Of a DNA stretch of 64,000 bases, positions 6,430-15,331 are shown piece after piece; position 1 is the stretch's first letter, and each line of letters starts with the position of its first letter. Source of the DNA: Roseovarius marisflavi. Its GTDB lineage: Bacteria > Pseudomonadota > Alphaproteobacteria > Rhodobacterales > Rhodobacteraceae. A program made the translations under genes and the position numbers. Location of the stretch: assembly GCF_900142625.1 (NCBI RefSeq), contig NZ_FRBN01000012.1, forward strand, positions 48,029-112,028, given 5' to 3'. Below the pieces are notes generated by a model, which saw nothing but the letters and a program-made list of their open reading frames with translations, was not told the DNA's origin and did no database searches.

Positions 6430-8415
6430 TCAGATCGGGGATTCGCAAGAGACTGCGTGATCCCTCTGCTGGCTTTGTTGCGGACCAAGCCATAGACCAA
6501 GCCGTGCAAAGCCATGCTTGGTATCGCCAAGATCCTCGGCGCGCAGCGTGGCAAGCTCGCCGGGATGGGCGCGCAGGCCCGGCCCGGTGTCAAACAGGAC
6601 CCGCGTGTCGGGCATGTCGGCAAACCGCCAGACGGGACGTGCCTCTGGCATGATCCTGGTCTTTGTGGCGATGAAATCGGCCAGAACGTCGCGCACCGGG
6701 CGCAAAAAGGTATGGATTAGCCCGGTTTCGGCCAGGTTGCGAAACGGACCTCCGCCATAGGCGCGATAGCTGTTGGTGGCGACGACAAATTGCGCGCTGC
6801 CAGAGACCGGCTTGCCCTCATGGCAGAGGTCGCGAATGCGGTGGGCCTTTGGGGCGACAAGCGTGCCGGCAAGGTCATAGCGCGCGGGCTGCGACAGGTC
6901 GATGGCATAGCTCAACCCGTCAATCACGTCAAAGTCGTGGCCCGGTACGGTCGTGTCCAAAAGCATCTGATCGGTTGTGCCCGGTGTGATCTGGCGAAAG
7001 CAGATCGCGGCGCGTTCAAGCCAGTCGCGCAAGTCAGCACCGCTCACAAGCACCCCGCAAAGGGTGTTCGGAAAGGGATAAAGGTCGGTAATATTGCGCA
7101 GACGAAGCGCGCCGGCCGGCATGTCGGTGTAATAGGCCGGGCCGCCGCGCCCGCCGGTCTTGAACGGGGCCGTGGCCGACAGAACCGGCAGGCCCTCATA
7201 GTCGGTTCCCAGAAGGGCTTTGGTCAGGCCGGTGCGCTGCGCTGCGTTGACAAGTTGGGTGGCGGGATCGCTGCGCACAAGCGCAAGATAGCTGTGAAGT
7301 GGGGCGGATGTCCGGCCAATCTCGCGCTCTGTCAGGGTAAGCGTATGGGCATGCGCCGATTCAAGTACGCGGCAGAACGCCGGCTCTGGCGGGATACCGG
7401 CGGCGGCGCGCACTTCGCCTTGATGGCTTGTGACCGTCCACTTGCCGTCGGCGCCCTGCGCCAGGGTCAGGTCAAGCACTCCAAGATGCGAGCCGCGAAA
7501 GCCCGGTTTGATGAAGGGCATGCCGTTCAGACGGTCATGGTGGCCCGGTTCATCGGGGGCTTTGGAGGGGTCAGGATAGATCCGGTGGCTATGCCCGCCG
7601 ATCAGCGCGTCGATCCCCGGAACGCGGGCAAGGGCTTGGGCCGCATTCTCCATCATCGGGCGGTCAGGACCCTCGCCAATCCCGGTATGGGCCAGGGCAA
7701 TCACCAGGTCTGCCCCGGCGGCGCGGATCACCGGCACCCAGGCGCGGGCGGCCTCAACCATGTCGCGACAGGTCAGGCGACCGGCGAGATGCGCGTGATC
7801 CCATGTCATGATCTGCGGCGGCACAAGCCCCAGAACGCCAATCCGCACTGTCCTGATCTCGCCGTCCGTGTCGCGCAAGTCGCGGCTCAGCATATGCCAG
7901 GGGCGGTACAGGGTTTCATCGGCGTCAGGGCGCGGCCCCCGGTGCAGAACGGCATTGGCACAGACCACGGGAAAGCCCGCTTCTGGCAAAGTCTTTTGCA
8001 GCCAGTCCAGCCCGAAGTTGAACTCGTGATTGCCAAGCGATGCAGCGTCATACCCAAGCTGGTTCATCGCCAAAAGTACCGGGTGCGGGCCCTGCCAGCC
8101 CTGACCGGGCTGCGGGGTGAGGTCGCTGATCGGGGTGCCCTGGAGGAAATCACCATTGTCAAACAGAACACAGGCCCCGTCATCCACCTCTGCGCGCGCC
8201 CGCGCGATCAGCGTGGCCAGCCGCGCAAGGCCATAGGGACGGTCGGGGGTGTTGGTAAAATAATCAAACGGAAGGATATGCCCGTGCACATCCGTCGTTG
8301 CCAAAACCCTAAGCGCGACGGCGGACGTAGCGTTCGGGCTTGCCTGTTGGTCTTGTTTATCCGATGTCGTCTGGGTCAAATGTACAATGCCCTCGGTCGG
8401 GGTGTGGACCACCAT
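6430..8415 (-). CDS. cpdB: 2',3'-cyclic-nucleotide 2'-phosphodiesterase/3'-nucleotidase
   Basis: A 661-residue protein of the 5'-nucleotidase/CpdB family. Residues about 35-330 form the metallophosphatase domain with the dimetal motifs TTDVHGH, DNGDF, GNHEFNFG and IGGHSH; the rest is the substrate-binding C-terminal domain (ITDLYPFPNT, YRAYGGGPF). It hydrolyses 2',3'-cyclic nucleotides and then 3'-nucleotides, salvaging RNA breakdown products. CpdB is normally periplasmic, yet no signal peptide is visible after ATG 8415. A 16-base inverted repeat ends four bases before that start, so initiation may be controlled or the true start may lie elsewhere. Confidence 0.9.
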   Translation of the reverse strand: MVVHTPTEGIVHLTQTTSDKQDQQASPNATSAVALRVLATTDVHGHILPFDYFTNTPDRPYGLARLATLIARARAEVDDGACVLFDNGDFLQGTPISDLTPQPGQGWQGPHPVLLAMNQLGYDAASLGNHEFNFGLDWLQKTLPEAGFPVVCANAVLHRGPRPDADETLYRPWHMLSRDLRDTDGEIRTVRIGVLGLVPPQIMTWDHAHLAGRLTCRDMVEAARAWVPVIRAAGADLVIALAHTGIGEGPDRPMMENAAQALARVPGIDALIGGHSHRIYPDPSKAPDEPGHHDRLNGMPFIKPGFRGSHLGVLDLTLAQGADGKWTVTSHQGEVRAAAGIPPEPAFCRVLESAHAHTLTLTEREIGRTSAPLHSYLALVRSDPATQLVNAAQRTGLTKALLGTDYEGLPVLSATAPFKTGGRGGPAYYTDMPAGALRLRNITDLYPFPNTLCGVLVSGADLRDWLERAAICFRQITPGTTDQMLLDTTVPGHDFDVIDGLSYAIDLSQPARYDLAGTLVAPKAHRIRDLCHEGKPVSGSAQFVVATNSYRAYGGGPFRNLAETGLIHTFLRPVRDVLADFIATKTRIMPEARPVWRFADMPDTRVLFDTGPGLRAHPGELATLRAEDLGDTKHGFARLGLWLGPQQSQQRDHAVSCESPI

Positions 8416-8419
8416 GCAT

Positions 8420-8472
8420 GACAGGCAGCTTTTCCATTGCGTTCGGCAAGGTCTCGGGAAAAGCTGCCTGTC
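8420..8472 (-). promoter_or_regulatory. Perfect 16-bp inverted repeat in the cpdB leader
   Basis: GACAGGCAGCTTTTCC at 8420-8435 is exactly repeated in reverse complement at 8457-8472, with a 21-base loop. In cpdB mRNA it would be a stable hairpin ending four bases before the ATG at 8415, covering the ribosome binding region. There is no T-tract of a terminator. It could be a translational switch or a binding site for a regulator. Confidence 0.6.
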
Positions 8473-8615
8473 CAGTCAAGGTTGTCATAGCTGCAGGTTG
8501 GGCGCAATACACTATAGGTTGCATAATGTTTCGCTGTGGCAGTTTTCTTTCCCCAGCCCTTGTGCCGGGCCCGCAAGCGTTGTGTAGATGGCGGAACAGA
8601 TTTTGAGGCGTGGCG

Positions 8616-9587
8616 ATGCAACAGGCGGAAACGGTGACATTCGGGGGATCTGGGCTTGACCGGGCTGACGATCTGCGGGGCGACGAGGCGGCGATTGCAA
8701 TCGCGCGGGCCGAGGGGCGCGCAAGTGCCGTGGTGCTGTGGCGGGGCAAGCCGCTGGTGGCGGCCGAGGCGCTGGACCGGCTGATCCGGGTGCCGGTCGA
8801 CCATCCGGTTCTGGCGCGCTACAAGGTGCCGCCGATCCTGCTTGGACGCGAGGAAAACGGCGATCTGGTCTTTGCCCATGACATATCCGCCTGGGTGCCG
8901 CCGGGGCTTGAACCGGATCAGCTTGACAGTTTTCTCGATGCCTCCGAGCAGTGCCACCCGGATTTACCCGAGGGCGCGGTCTTTGCCGAATTGCGCCGGG
9001 TGATGACCCACCTTGACGCGCGCGACGCCGAATTGGCAGCGACCGCCAAGGCGGTGTTCGCCTGGCATATGAGCCATCGGTTCTGCGCGCGCTGCGGCAG
9101 TGAGAGCCGGATGATCCAGGCCGGTTGGCAACGCGCCTGCGATAGCTGCGGGGGCCAGCATTTTCCGCGCACCGATCCGGTCGTGATCATGCTGATCACG
9201 CGCGGCAACAAGGTGCTGATGGGGCGTTCGCATCCCTGGCCCGAGGGGATGTATTCGCTGCTTGCGGGCTTTATCGAGCCGGGCGAAACCATCGAGGCCG
9301 CTGTGCGCCGCGAGGTCTGGGAAGAGGCGGGCGTCAAGGTTGGGCAGGTCAGCTATCTTGCCAGTCAGCCCTGGCCGTTTCCGGCCTCGTTGATGTTTGG
9401 CTGTCGCGGTGAGGCGCTTGGCGAAGAGATCACCATCGACCCCAAGGAAATCGAGGATGCCATCTGGTGTAGCCGCGAAGAGATCATGCAGGCTTTTGCC
9501 GGTGAGCATCCCTTCATGTTGCCGGCCCGAAAAGGCGCAATTGCGCATTTTCTTTTGCAAAACTGGCTTGCCGATAGCCTGGATTGA
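8616..9587 (+). CDS. nudC: NAD(+) diphosphatase / RNA decapping Nudix hydrolase NudC
   Basis: A 323-residue protein with the full NudC layout. An N-terminal domain is followed by a four-cysteine zinc ribbon (Cys157, 160, 175, 178: CARCG and CDSCG), then the Nudix box from about 218 (GFIEPGETIEAAVRREVWEE) and the NADH-specific motif SQPWPFPAS after it. NudC cleaves NAD(H) to NMN(H) and AMP and removes NAD caps from RNA. Start: GAGG at 8605-8608 is 7 bases from ATG 8616, better than GTG 8610. It stands divergent from cpdB. Confidence 0.95.
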   Translation: MQQAETVTFGGSGLDRADDLRGDEAAIAIARAEGRASAVVLWRGKPLVAAEALDRLIRVPVDHPVLARYKVPPILLGREENGDLVFAHDISAWVPPGLEPDQLDSFLDASEQCHPDLPEGAVFAELRRVMTHLDARDAELAATAKAVFAWHMSHRFCARCGSESRMIQAGWQRACDSCGGQHFPRTDPVVIMLITRGNKVLMGRSHPWPEGMYSLLAGFIEPGETIEAAVRREVWEEAGVKVGQVSYLASQPWPFPASLMFGCRGEALGEEITIDPKEIEDAIWCSREEIMQAFAGEHPFMLPARKGAIAHFLLQNWLADSLD

Positions 9588-9633
9588 CGAAACAATACGG
9601 CGCGCAACCAGCAGAATATAAAGGGCAGAACCG

Positions 9634-10101
9634 ATGCAGTTCAGCACCAAGGAAGACATTGAGGCGCCGATCGAGACGGTTTTTGCGGAAATCACCGATT
9701 TTCAAGCCTTCGAACGCTCTGCCCTGCGCCGCGGGGCAGAGGTGCGTCGGATTGATGACAAGGCCACGCCCGGAGTGGGCACGGCTTGGCATGTCGGGTT
9801 CATGATGCGTGGCAAACGCCGTGAAATCCAGATGCAGGTTAGCCAGTATGACCACCCCAACGGGATAACCCTGTCGTCGATGTCGCCTGCAATGGGGGGC
9901 GCCATGGTGATTGATCTTGTGGCGCTGTCGCGTGGCCGCACACGGATGTCCGTGGACCTAACGCTTGAGCCCAAGAACCTTGCCTCGCGGCTTTTGGTGC
10001 AATCGCTCAAGCTGGCGCGCGGCAATCTGACCAAGCGTTTCAAGCTGCGCGCGGCGGAGTACGCCATAGATGTGGAAGACCGCTATAAGCGAAGCGTCTG
10101 A
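9634..10101 (+). CDS. SRPBCC family protein
   Basis: A 155-residue protein opening MQFSTKEDIEAPIETVFAEITDFQAFER, the classic start of the START/Bet v 1-like (SRPBCC) helix-grip fold, where the strand is followed by x-A-P-I-E-x-V-F. The middle has long amphipathic strands and the end a long helix (LLVQSLKLARGNLTKRF). Such proteins bind hydrophobic ligands or act as simple cyclases/chaperones; the ligand is not readable. No signal peptide. It starts 46 bases after nudC on the same strand and could be co-transcribed. Confidence 0.8.
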   Translation: MQFSTKEDIEAPIETVFAEITDFQAFERSALRRGAEVRRIDDKATPGVGTAWHVGFMMRGKRREIQMQVSQYDHPNGITLSSMSPAMGGAMVIDLVALSRGRTRMSVDLTLEPKNLASRLLVQSLKLARGNLTKRFKLRAAEYAIDVEDRYKRSV

Positions 10102-10276
10102 GAGGCGCGCACACCCGGGTGCCGTCACGCCGAACAAGTATGGCGATCTCTTGACCGCATTCAGGTTCAGCTTTGGCGCAGGTTTCCCGCAGGCCGTGCG
10201 CATCACTTGAGTGACGCGCATCCTTGCCTGACGTCGCGGGCCTGCTCTGCCGCGACAAACCCGCTGGCCAACCGCT

Positions 10277-10663
10277 TTAGAAATCAGGGACCTTTAGGAC
10301 TCTGTCTTCCAGGGACCGACCATGTCCGGCGATAAATGAGTCAGCGTTGCGGCCGCCTTTGTACTTGGGGCCTTTGCCTTTGCCGCCGCTGGCGTGATCA
10401 TCTCCATCACCATGATCATCCCCGTGGTCATCAGCATCGCCGTGGTCATCACCACCAGCGTGGTCATCACCATGATCATCTTCTCCGCTATGCGGGTCTT
10501 CGGGCTTGCCACGCTGACCGCCACTGCCGCCGGCGCCACGGCCCTTTCCAGACCCATGGGTGGTGTCCGCCCCATCGGTATGCTGGCCAAGCGCGGGCAT
10601 GGCCAGCGCTATTGCACAGAAGCTGGTCAGCAAAAGACGCCGGTTCATCCACTTTGCAGACAT
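10277..10663 (-). CDS. Exported His/Asp-rich protein
   Basis: A 128-residue protein. ATG 10663 follows a strong AAGGAG, which decides the start. Residues 1-26 are a signal peptide (RRLLLTSFCAIALAMPALGQ). The mature part is low-complexity: Gly-rich, then an acidic repeat of HGDD/GDDHGD units, then a basic Gly/Lys stretch (KGKGPKYKGG) and a short tail. Runs of His with Asp suggest metal (Zn, Cu, Ca) binding outside the membrane; that is inference. It follows the gene at 10730 on the same strand, with an inverted repeat between them acting as a probable attenuator. No family recognised. Confidence 0.7.
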   Translation of the reverse strand: MSAKWMNRRLLLTSFCAIALAMPALGQHTDGADTTHGSGKGRGAGGSGGQRGKPEDPHSGEDDHGDDHAGGDDHGDADDHGDDHGDGDDHASGGKGKGPKYKGGRNADSFIAGHGRSLEDRVLKVPDF

Positions 10664-10690
10664 TTCTGATCTCCTTTTTAACAAAAGCAT

Positions 10691-10716
10691 CAGGGGCGGT
10701 GATTGCACCGCCCCTG
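10691..10716 (-). terminator. Intergenic hairpin between two exported-protein genes
   Basis: CAGGGGCGGT and ACCGCCCCTG form a perfect 10-bp stem with a 6-base loop, followed on the minus strand by ATGCTTTTGTT. It lies after the gene ending at 10730 and 28 bases before the next gene's start, so it is a likely terminator that leaks, or protects the upstream mRNA. Confidence 0.65.
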
Positions 10717-10729
10717 AGCAAGCCCCGCA

Positions 10730-11962
10730 TTAGAGCGTTTCAGGCACTGCATATTCGTGGATGAACTCAATCACGGCACGAGAGTCGTCTGCCGCCTGCG
10801 TATAGGCATCCAGAGATCCGGCTGCCGAGACATCAACCGATCCAAAAACAGCATCGTAGATATCGACGTCCACCTGATCAAAAGAGCCATCAGCCTGTTC
10901 CACAAGCACGGTGGCCGTCACACCCGAATAGGTATCGGACCGGTCGTATGAGAACGATGAGTAATCAATGTCCGAATAGGTAACATCATTACCTATGGTC
11001 GTTGTATTGATTCCAAGGAAGGCATCAATATAGGCAATCTCATCAGAGGTGAATACCCCGGTCTTGTCGGTCGCAGCGGCCAGGAATGCAGCCGATGCAT
11101 CAAGATCAGCCTGAGTATACTTGCCATCGACGAGGAAGTCATAATCGGTGCCGGCCAGATCATCTGGGGTGAGATCAGGAATGCTGCCTGTTGTCAGCAA
11201 AGATACGTAGATTGCCAGGTTTTCCAGCGGCGAGTCGATGGTCTTGTCTTCGCCATCCACTGTCAGCACAAGACGGCCCGAAGCGTCGGTTGATATAGCC
11301 GTGGCGCTGGACAGTATCGTGATAACTTCATCTGCCCGGTTATCAAGCACCGACGTCGGTGCGCGCCCAACGTTCAGGCGACCGAGTTCAACCTCGACTG
11401 TAAGAGTTTCATCAACCGGATGACCTTCTTCGTCGAGCTCAATCGGGTTGCCATCCGCATCCAGCGGCTGCACGTATCCGTCAGCGGTCAGGATGGGGAC
11501 GCCGTTGGAATCACGGTCGATGATCCACAGATCGCCGAACAGATCCCCCTTCTTCGAGCCCGAGGTTGCCGGCTGGCCACCGCCAGCGCCATCCTTGCCT
11601 CCGGGCTCGCCGGCCCATTCCGGACGATCCGAATCGTCGTCGCCTTCATCGGCGGCATCTGCCGAGTGTCCTGAGTCCGCAGAGCCACCACGACCGGTTA
11701 CCGGGTCATCCATACCGGTGATATCCTTGAATATCCCGCCAAGACCCTTGCCCTGACCGCCTTGCCCCATCTGGCCACCCTGACCATGACCGCCACCGGC
11801 ACCTTTACCGCCCTGACCGCCTTGCATCTGCTTGCCTTGACCCGAACCCTGTTCGGCAAAGGCCATACCAGAGCCCATGGGCGTGGCCGCCAAGGCGACG
11901 ATGGCGCACCCGGCAGCCAGCGTATATTTCAGCGAGCGCTTGAAGTGAAAAAATTGTGTCAT
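10730..11962 (-). CDS. Exported Gly/Gln-rich protein of unknown function
   Basis: A 410-residue protein. Residues 1-36 are a signal peptide ending AFA. About 37-75 is a flexible Gly/Gln/Lys tract (GKQMQGGQGGKG type), followed by an acidic Asp/Ser linker to about 135. The remainder is a folded-looking acidic domain: EF-hand-like acidic loops (DRDSNGVPILTADG, PLDADGNPIELDEEG) and a C-terminal helical part. The loops resemble the D-x-D-x-N/D-G calcium pattern. It lies between the His/Asp-rich gene and the large barrel gene, all on the minus strand. I do not recognise the family. ATG 11962 is followed by a basic N-region, as expected of exported proteins. Confidence 0.75.
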   Translation of the reverse strand: MTQFFHFKRSLKYTLAAGCAIVALAATPMGSGMAFAEQGSGQGKQMQGGQGGKGAGGGHGQGGQMGQGGQGKGLGGIFKDITGMDDPVTGRGGSADSGHSADAADEGDDDSDRPEWAGEPGGKDGAGGGQPATSGSKKGDLFGDLWIIDRDSNGVPILTADGYVQPLDADGNPIELDEEGHPVDETLTVEVELGRLNVGRAPTSVLDNRADEVITILSSATAISTDASGRLVLTVDGEDKTIDSPLENLAIYVSLLTTGSIPDLTPDDLAGTDYDFLVDGKYTQADLDASAAFLAAATDKTGVFTSDEIAYIDAFLGINTTTIGNDVTYSDIDYSSFSYDRSDTYSGVTATVLVEQADGSFDQVDVDIYDAVFGSVDVSAAGSLDAYTQAADDSRAVIEFIHEYAVPETL

Positions 11963-12088
11963 GGATCTCTCCCGTTTGCGGTTTCCTCAAAAGACAGGAG
12001 ACGAGAACTGCTCAAATCTCTGCCTTTGGGTGATCAGATCACAAAAAACATATTCACAAATTGATATGGATTAATTTGAGCAAAAAAA

Positions 12089-12113
12089 ACTTCCGGCAAA
12101 ACCTGCCGGAAGT
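12089..12113 (-). terminator. Rho-independent terminator
   Basis: ACTTCCGGCA / TGCCGGAAGT form a perfect 10-bp stem with a 5-base loop, followed on the minus strand by a run of T. It ends transcription of the large barrel gene whose stop is at 12134. Confidence 0.9.
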
Positions 12114-12133
12114 CATGTTTTGGGGCCAGCGGG

Positions 12134-14590
12134 TCAGAACTTGCGTGTCAAGCCAACCCGGAACAGTTGTTCAGAGGTATCGAACTGATCAACACCGGCA
12201 ACATAGTTGACGGAATGCGATTCGTAGTCGGTATGCGTGTAGTCGAATCGGACGTTGGTTTTCTTTCCGATTTCGAATTCAACGCCACCGCCAAGCCGGA
12301 TGCCATTGAGATTGTCATTTTGATCAACCGAGACGCCGCCGAACTGGTACTCTGTATTAAACTTGGAGCGGACAACTCCGGCGCGGCCATAAAGCAGAAC
12401 CGAGTCGTTGACCACATAACCCAGACGGAGTCCTGCGCCGATCGTGCCGAGCTTTTTCGCCGAATAGATACGCCCTTGCGGGCTGCGTTCAATATTCCAG
12501 TCTGCTGTGGACAGTTCAAATTCGGCTTCGCCACCGACATAGAAATTGTTGATCTGATGCCCGTATCCGGCCACCAGACCACCGGTAAAGCCCTGCCCTG
12601 CGCGGGTGGCGTCAAGAGTGAAGGCCACTCCGGATCCTGACACACGCGGCCCGACATTGTCGCTTTGCAACGATCCGTGCCCAAGCTGCACGCCGGCGTA
12701 AAGGCCAGAGAAATCGGTCGGCTCAATCTCTGGTGTCGCGCGGTTCGTGCCGCCGAGTGCATAGACAAGCCCGAGCCGGGCCACGCTTTCGACGTTCGCG
12801 AAATTGTCGTCGTCTCCGCCGCCAAGGGGCGATCCGATATCGTAGTCTTCATAGGCGCGAACCTGATATTCCATACGTGCCGAAACCCTGCGACCAAGCG
12901 GAACTTCGGTGCCAACGCCGAGCAGAAATCCGAGCTTTCGGTCACTTGTCGAAACAAGCGGATTTGTACCCTGTTGATAGGTGCTGTCAAATTCGGTCGA
13001 GACAAGCCCGAAGCGTCCGTAAATCAGGCTGTCATTTTTTGTGCGCACGCCGGTCAGAGCGCTCACACCAAAGGAATTGCCGCGTTTGGCCGAGAAATCC
13101 CGGTTGGCCAGATGAGTCCAGCCAGATTCGCCAAAGTCCACTTCGGCCTCGGCCCCAAGAACCAGGTTGCCGAAATCGGTCCGGTAACCGGCAAACACGC
13201 CGCCAGTCAGATCATGATCGCCAAAATCAGCGGTCAGATTGCCGCCACCGCCACGCGGACCGTCCACCTTGGTATGCAGGGCGCTATCGCTCACCTGCGC
13301 CCCGACATAGAACCCAGAGCCACTTGCCTTGGCCAGATCGACGCTTCCTGCGTCATAGCGCGGGTCAAGACTCATGCCAAAACTGAGGGTCAGGCGGTGT
13401 TCATCATATTCGACACCGGCGACATCCGATTGCCGTTGCAGAAAATCGTAATCCGTATCCAGATAAACGCGGGAATTCAGGTAACGGCGCAGCGAAATAC
13501 CCGTCTCGGTCAGGATATCGGTGCGCGCCGCCCCCTGGTAATCGTTTTGCGTCAAGAAGAAATAGCCCGCAACCGACATGTTGGGGGCCACGCTGTGGCG
13601 CAGCCGTAGCCCTGCCGACGTCGAAACATAGCCCGACGCGCCGGCCAAAGTCGTTTCCTCGATGCTCCGCTCTACAATCCCGGTCAATTGGGTCTTCGCG
13701 CTAAGCGGCCAGGTCAGGTCGGCACCAAGATCAACCGTGGTCGTCGTGCCAAACCGCGGGTCATCATAATTCTGCGACATAACGCCGACAAGGACCTCGC
13801 CGCGCATCTCGCCCACAGTGCCCGTATACCCGACAGCCGCCTGAAAGCCATCCGAACTGCGTTGAAAGCCAAGGCCACCATTGTCGATTTTCTCGTCGTA
13901 CTCGCGTTTGTCATAGATACCCTGAACGAAGACCTCGCCATTTGTGGTTTTGGCGACGCCCAACCGGCCGCCGATTTCGGTCTGAAGCCGATCTCGGTCG
14001 TCGTTGTCGACATTTACAAAAGTCACGCCGTCAAATGCCCGAACATCATCGTAATCGAGATCTCGCACGTTCACGCCCAGCCGGAAACTTTTGTCGTTGA
14101 TCTTGCCGCCGATTCCGAAAAACCCACTGGCATCGTGCAACTCAGTCGGCTTTACGCCATCGACATCATCAGGCGAATTCCGGTTCTCGTGCTCCCAGGC
14201 AAAATCCAACCCACCAAAGGCAAAAACGCTGTCATTTATGCGATAGCGCGCCTGCGCACCTAAAAAATAGTCATTGAAATCTTCGCTGGAATAATCGGCG
14301 AACCGGCCGAATTCGGCGCTCGCGTCCAGATTCAACCTGAAATCCTGGCGTCTCAGCGCAAGGCTGATCCAGGGTTCGATGACGGTTATGAAATCTGAAC
14401 GCCGATCATTGGCGGTCAGGAATACATTATCCGTGAACTGTTCGCTGACCGATACTCCGGCATCGAATTCCAGCGAATTGGCCCCCTGTGTTGAAAGAAC
14501 CACCGAATCACCACCGTCGGCAACGGCTGCCTGAGAAAAGAGAAAAGTGGCTGCCCCGCAAAGAAATGAGCCGTATATCTTTGATTTCAT
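12134..14590 (-). CDS. Large outer membrane protein with three beta-barrel regions
   Basis: An 818-residue protein with a signal peptide (residues 1-24, ending AVA) and a C-terminal phenylalanine (VGLTRKF) typical of BAM substrates. About 35-430 resembles the BBP2-type barrel: it opens with SVSEQFTDNVFLTANDRRSDFI and has many alternating strands. Two shorter regions, about 450-640 and 650-818, each start with an S/D-G-F/L-Y-x-G-x-Q motif (GSGFYVGAQVSD, FSGLYAGVQLGHG) and look like 8-strand OmpA/Opa-like barrels related to each other. Three barrels in one chain is unusual. Its own terminator follows at 12089. Function unknown. Confidence 0.8.
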   Translation of the reverse strand: MKSKIYGSFLCGAATFLFSQAAVADGGDSVVLSTQGANSLEFDAGVSVSEQFTDNVFLTANDRRSDFITVIEPWISLALRRQDFRLNLDASAEFGRFADYSSEDFNDYFLGAQARYRINDSVFAFGGLDFAWEHENRNSPDDVDGVKPTELHDASGFFGIGGKINDKSFRLGVNVRDLDYDDVRAFDGVTFVNVDNDDRDRLQTEIGGRLGVAKTTNGEVFVQGIYDKREYDEKIDNGGLGFQRSSDGFQAAVGYTGTVGEMRGEVLVGVMSQNYDDPRFGTTTTVDLGADLTWPLSAKTQLTGIVERSIEETTLAGASGYVSTSAGLRLRHSVAPNMSVAGYFFLTQNDYQGAARTDILTETGISLRRYLNSRVYLDTDYDFLQRQSDVAGVEYDEHRLTLSFGMSLDPRYDAGSVDLAKASGSGFYVGAQVSDSALHTKVDGPRGGGGNLTADFGDHDLTGGVFAGYRTDFGNLVLGAEAEVDFGESGWTHLANRDFSAKRGNSFGVSALTGVRTKNDSLIYGRFGLVSTEFDSTYQQGTNPLVSTSDRKLGFLLGVGTEVPLGRRVSARMEYQVRAYEDYDIGSPLGGGDDDNFANVESVARLGLVYALGGTNRATPEIEPTDFSGLYAGVQLGHGSLQSDNVGPRVSGSGVAFTLDATRAGQGFTGGLVAGYGHQINNFYVGGEAEFELSTADWNIERSPQGRIYSAKKLGTIGAGLRLGYVVNDSVLLYGRAGVVRSKFNTEYQFGGVSVDQNDNLNGIRLGGGVEFEIGKKTNVRFDYTHTDYESHSVNYVAGVDQFDTSEQLFRVGLTRKF

Positions 14591-15331
14591 TTTCAGTTTT
14601 TAACCTCGTTCGCTTTTTTTCTTGGTCCAAGCCAGCGTTTAACATCTCAATGAACATGTCAAATTGATCTGGGTTAAGTTGGTCACCATTCGCCAGCAGT
14701 GTGACAAATAGCTGACGTACCGGCAGGGCTATTTGCCACTGCCGTGCACTGCCGGACTCGCGCTTTCAGCACGACCGGTTGCGCGCGCGCAACGAACCGC
14801 CACGCAGCGATAGCACCGGATGAACCGGCGCCGGATGCACGCCGGGCCGACTGGCCGGCTCGCAAACCATCGGAACGTTCAATGCGACCCTGGCCTTGAC
14901 CTCTGGCTAATGCCGCTTCCGCTCTCGCATCTCTGATCCCGGTCGCGCTGACTGTCAGCGCATTACAGAAGGTGAAGGTGAAGTGGTGGCCATGAAATTG
15001 GAACGCCTGCACTTCGCTAAGCCTGAATCTTGCTACAAGATCATCACCAGTCTTGCATCAATTGAGACCACAGCGGCCCTTCAGCCAGTTCTCAGTCTAT
15101 TAAAGGTACTGGATCAAGAAAACCGACGCGTCGGGCATCAGTAGGGGGCAGCTGCGCAAACGATGGCTTCGTTCTCATACTCAGGCTAAGAATTGCGATC
15201 ACATTTGTTCGATTCGAGATCCCGGCATTCTTACGCCGTGGTTTCCGGTACATAAGGGGCGCTTCAAAACACAGGCCAGGTCATGCGCCACTCAAACGCT
15301 TTGCTGGGCCTTCCTTCGTCAGTGCGCAACC
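14591..15331. other. Long intergenic region, no certain gene
   Basis: About 740 bases between the barrel gene (minus, starting 14590) and the TIGR02186 gene (minus, ending 15332). It should hold the barrel gene promoter. One short plus-strand frame, 14992-15144 (50 codons, ATG after GAAGGTGAAG), could be a small gene, but I see no homology. The rest, including several short GC-rich inverted repeats around 14700-14900, has no recognisable feature. Confidence 0.4.

Noticed and set aside
6790..8421. A 543-codon plus-strand open frame
   Set aside because: It is the complement of cpdB, without domain features; cpdB on the minus strand has all the metal motifs.
12665..13609. Plus-strand frame of 314 codons
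   Set aside because: Complement of the triple-barrel gene, no independent features.
14683..15012. A 109-codon minus-strand frame
   Set aside because: Composition looks random and no start signal or homology is visible.
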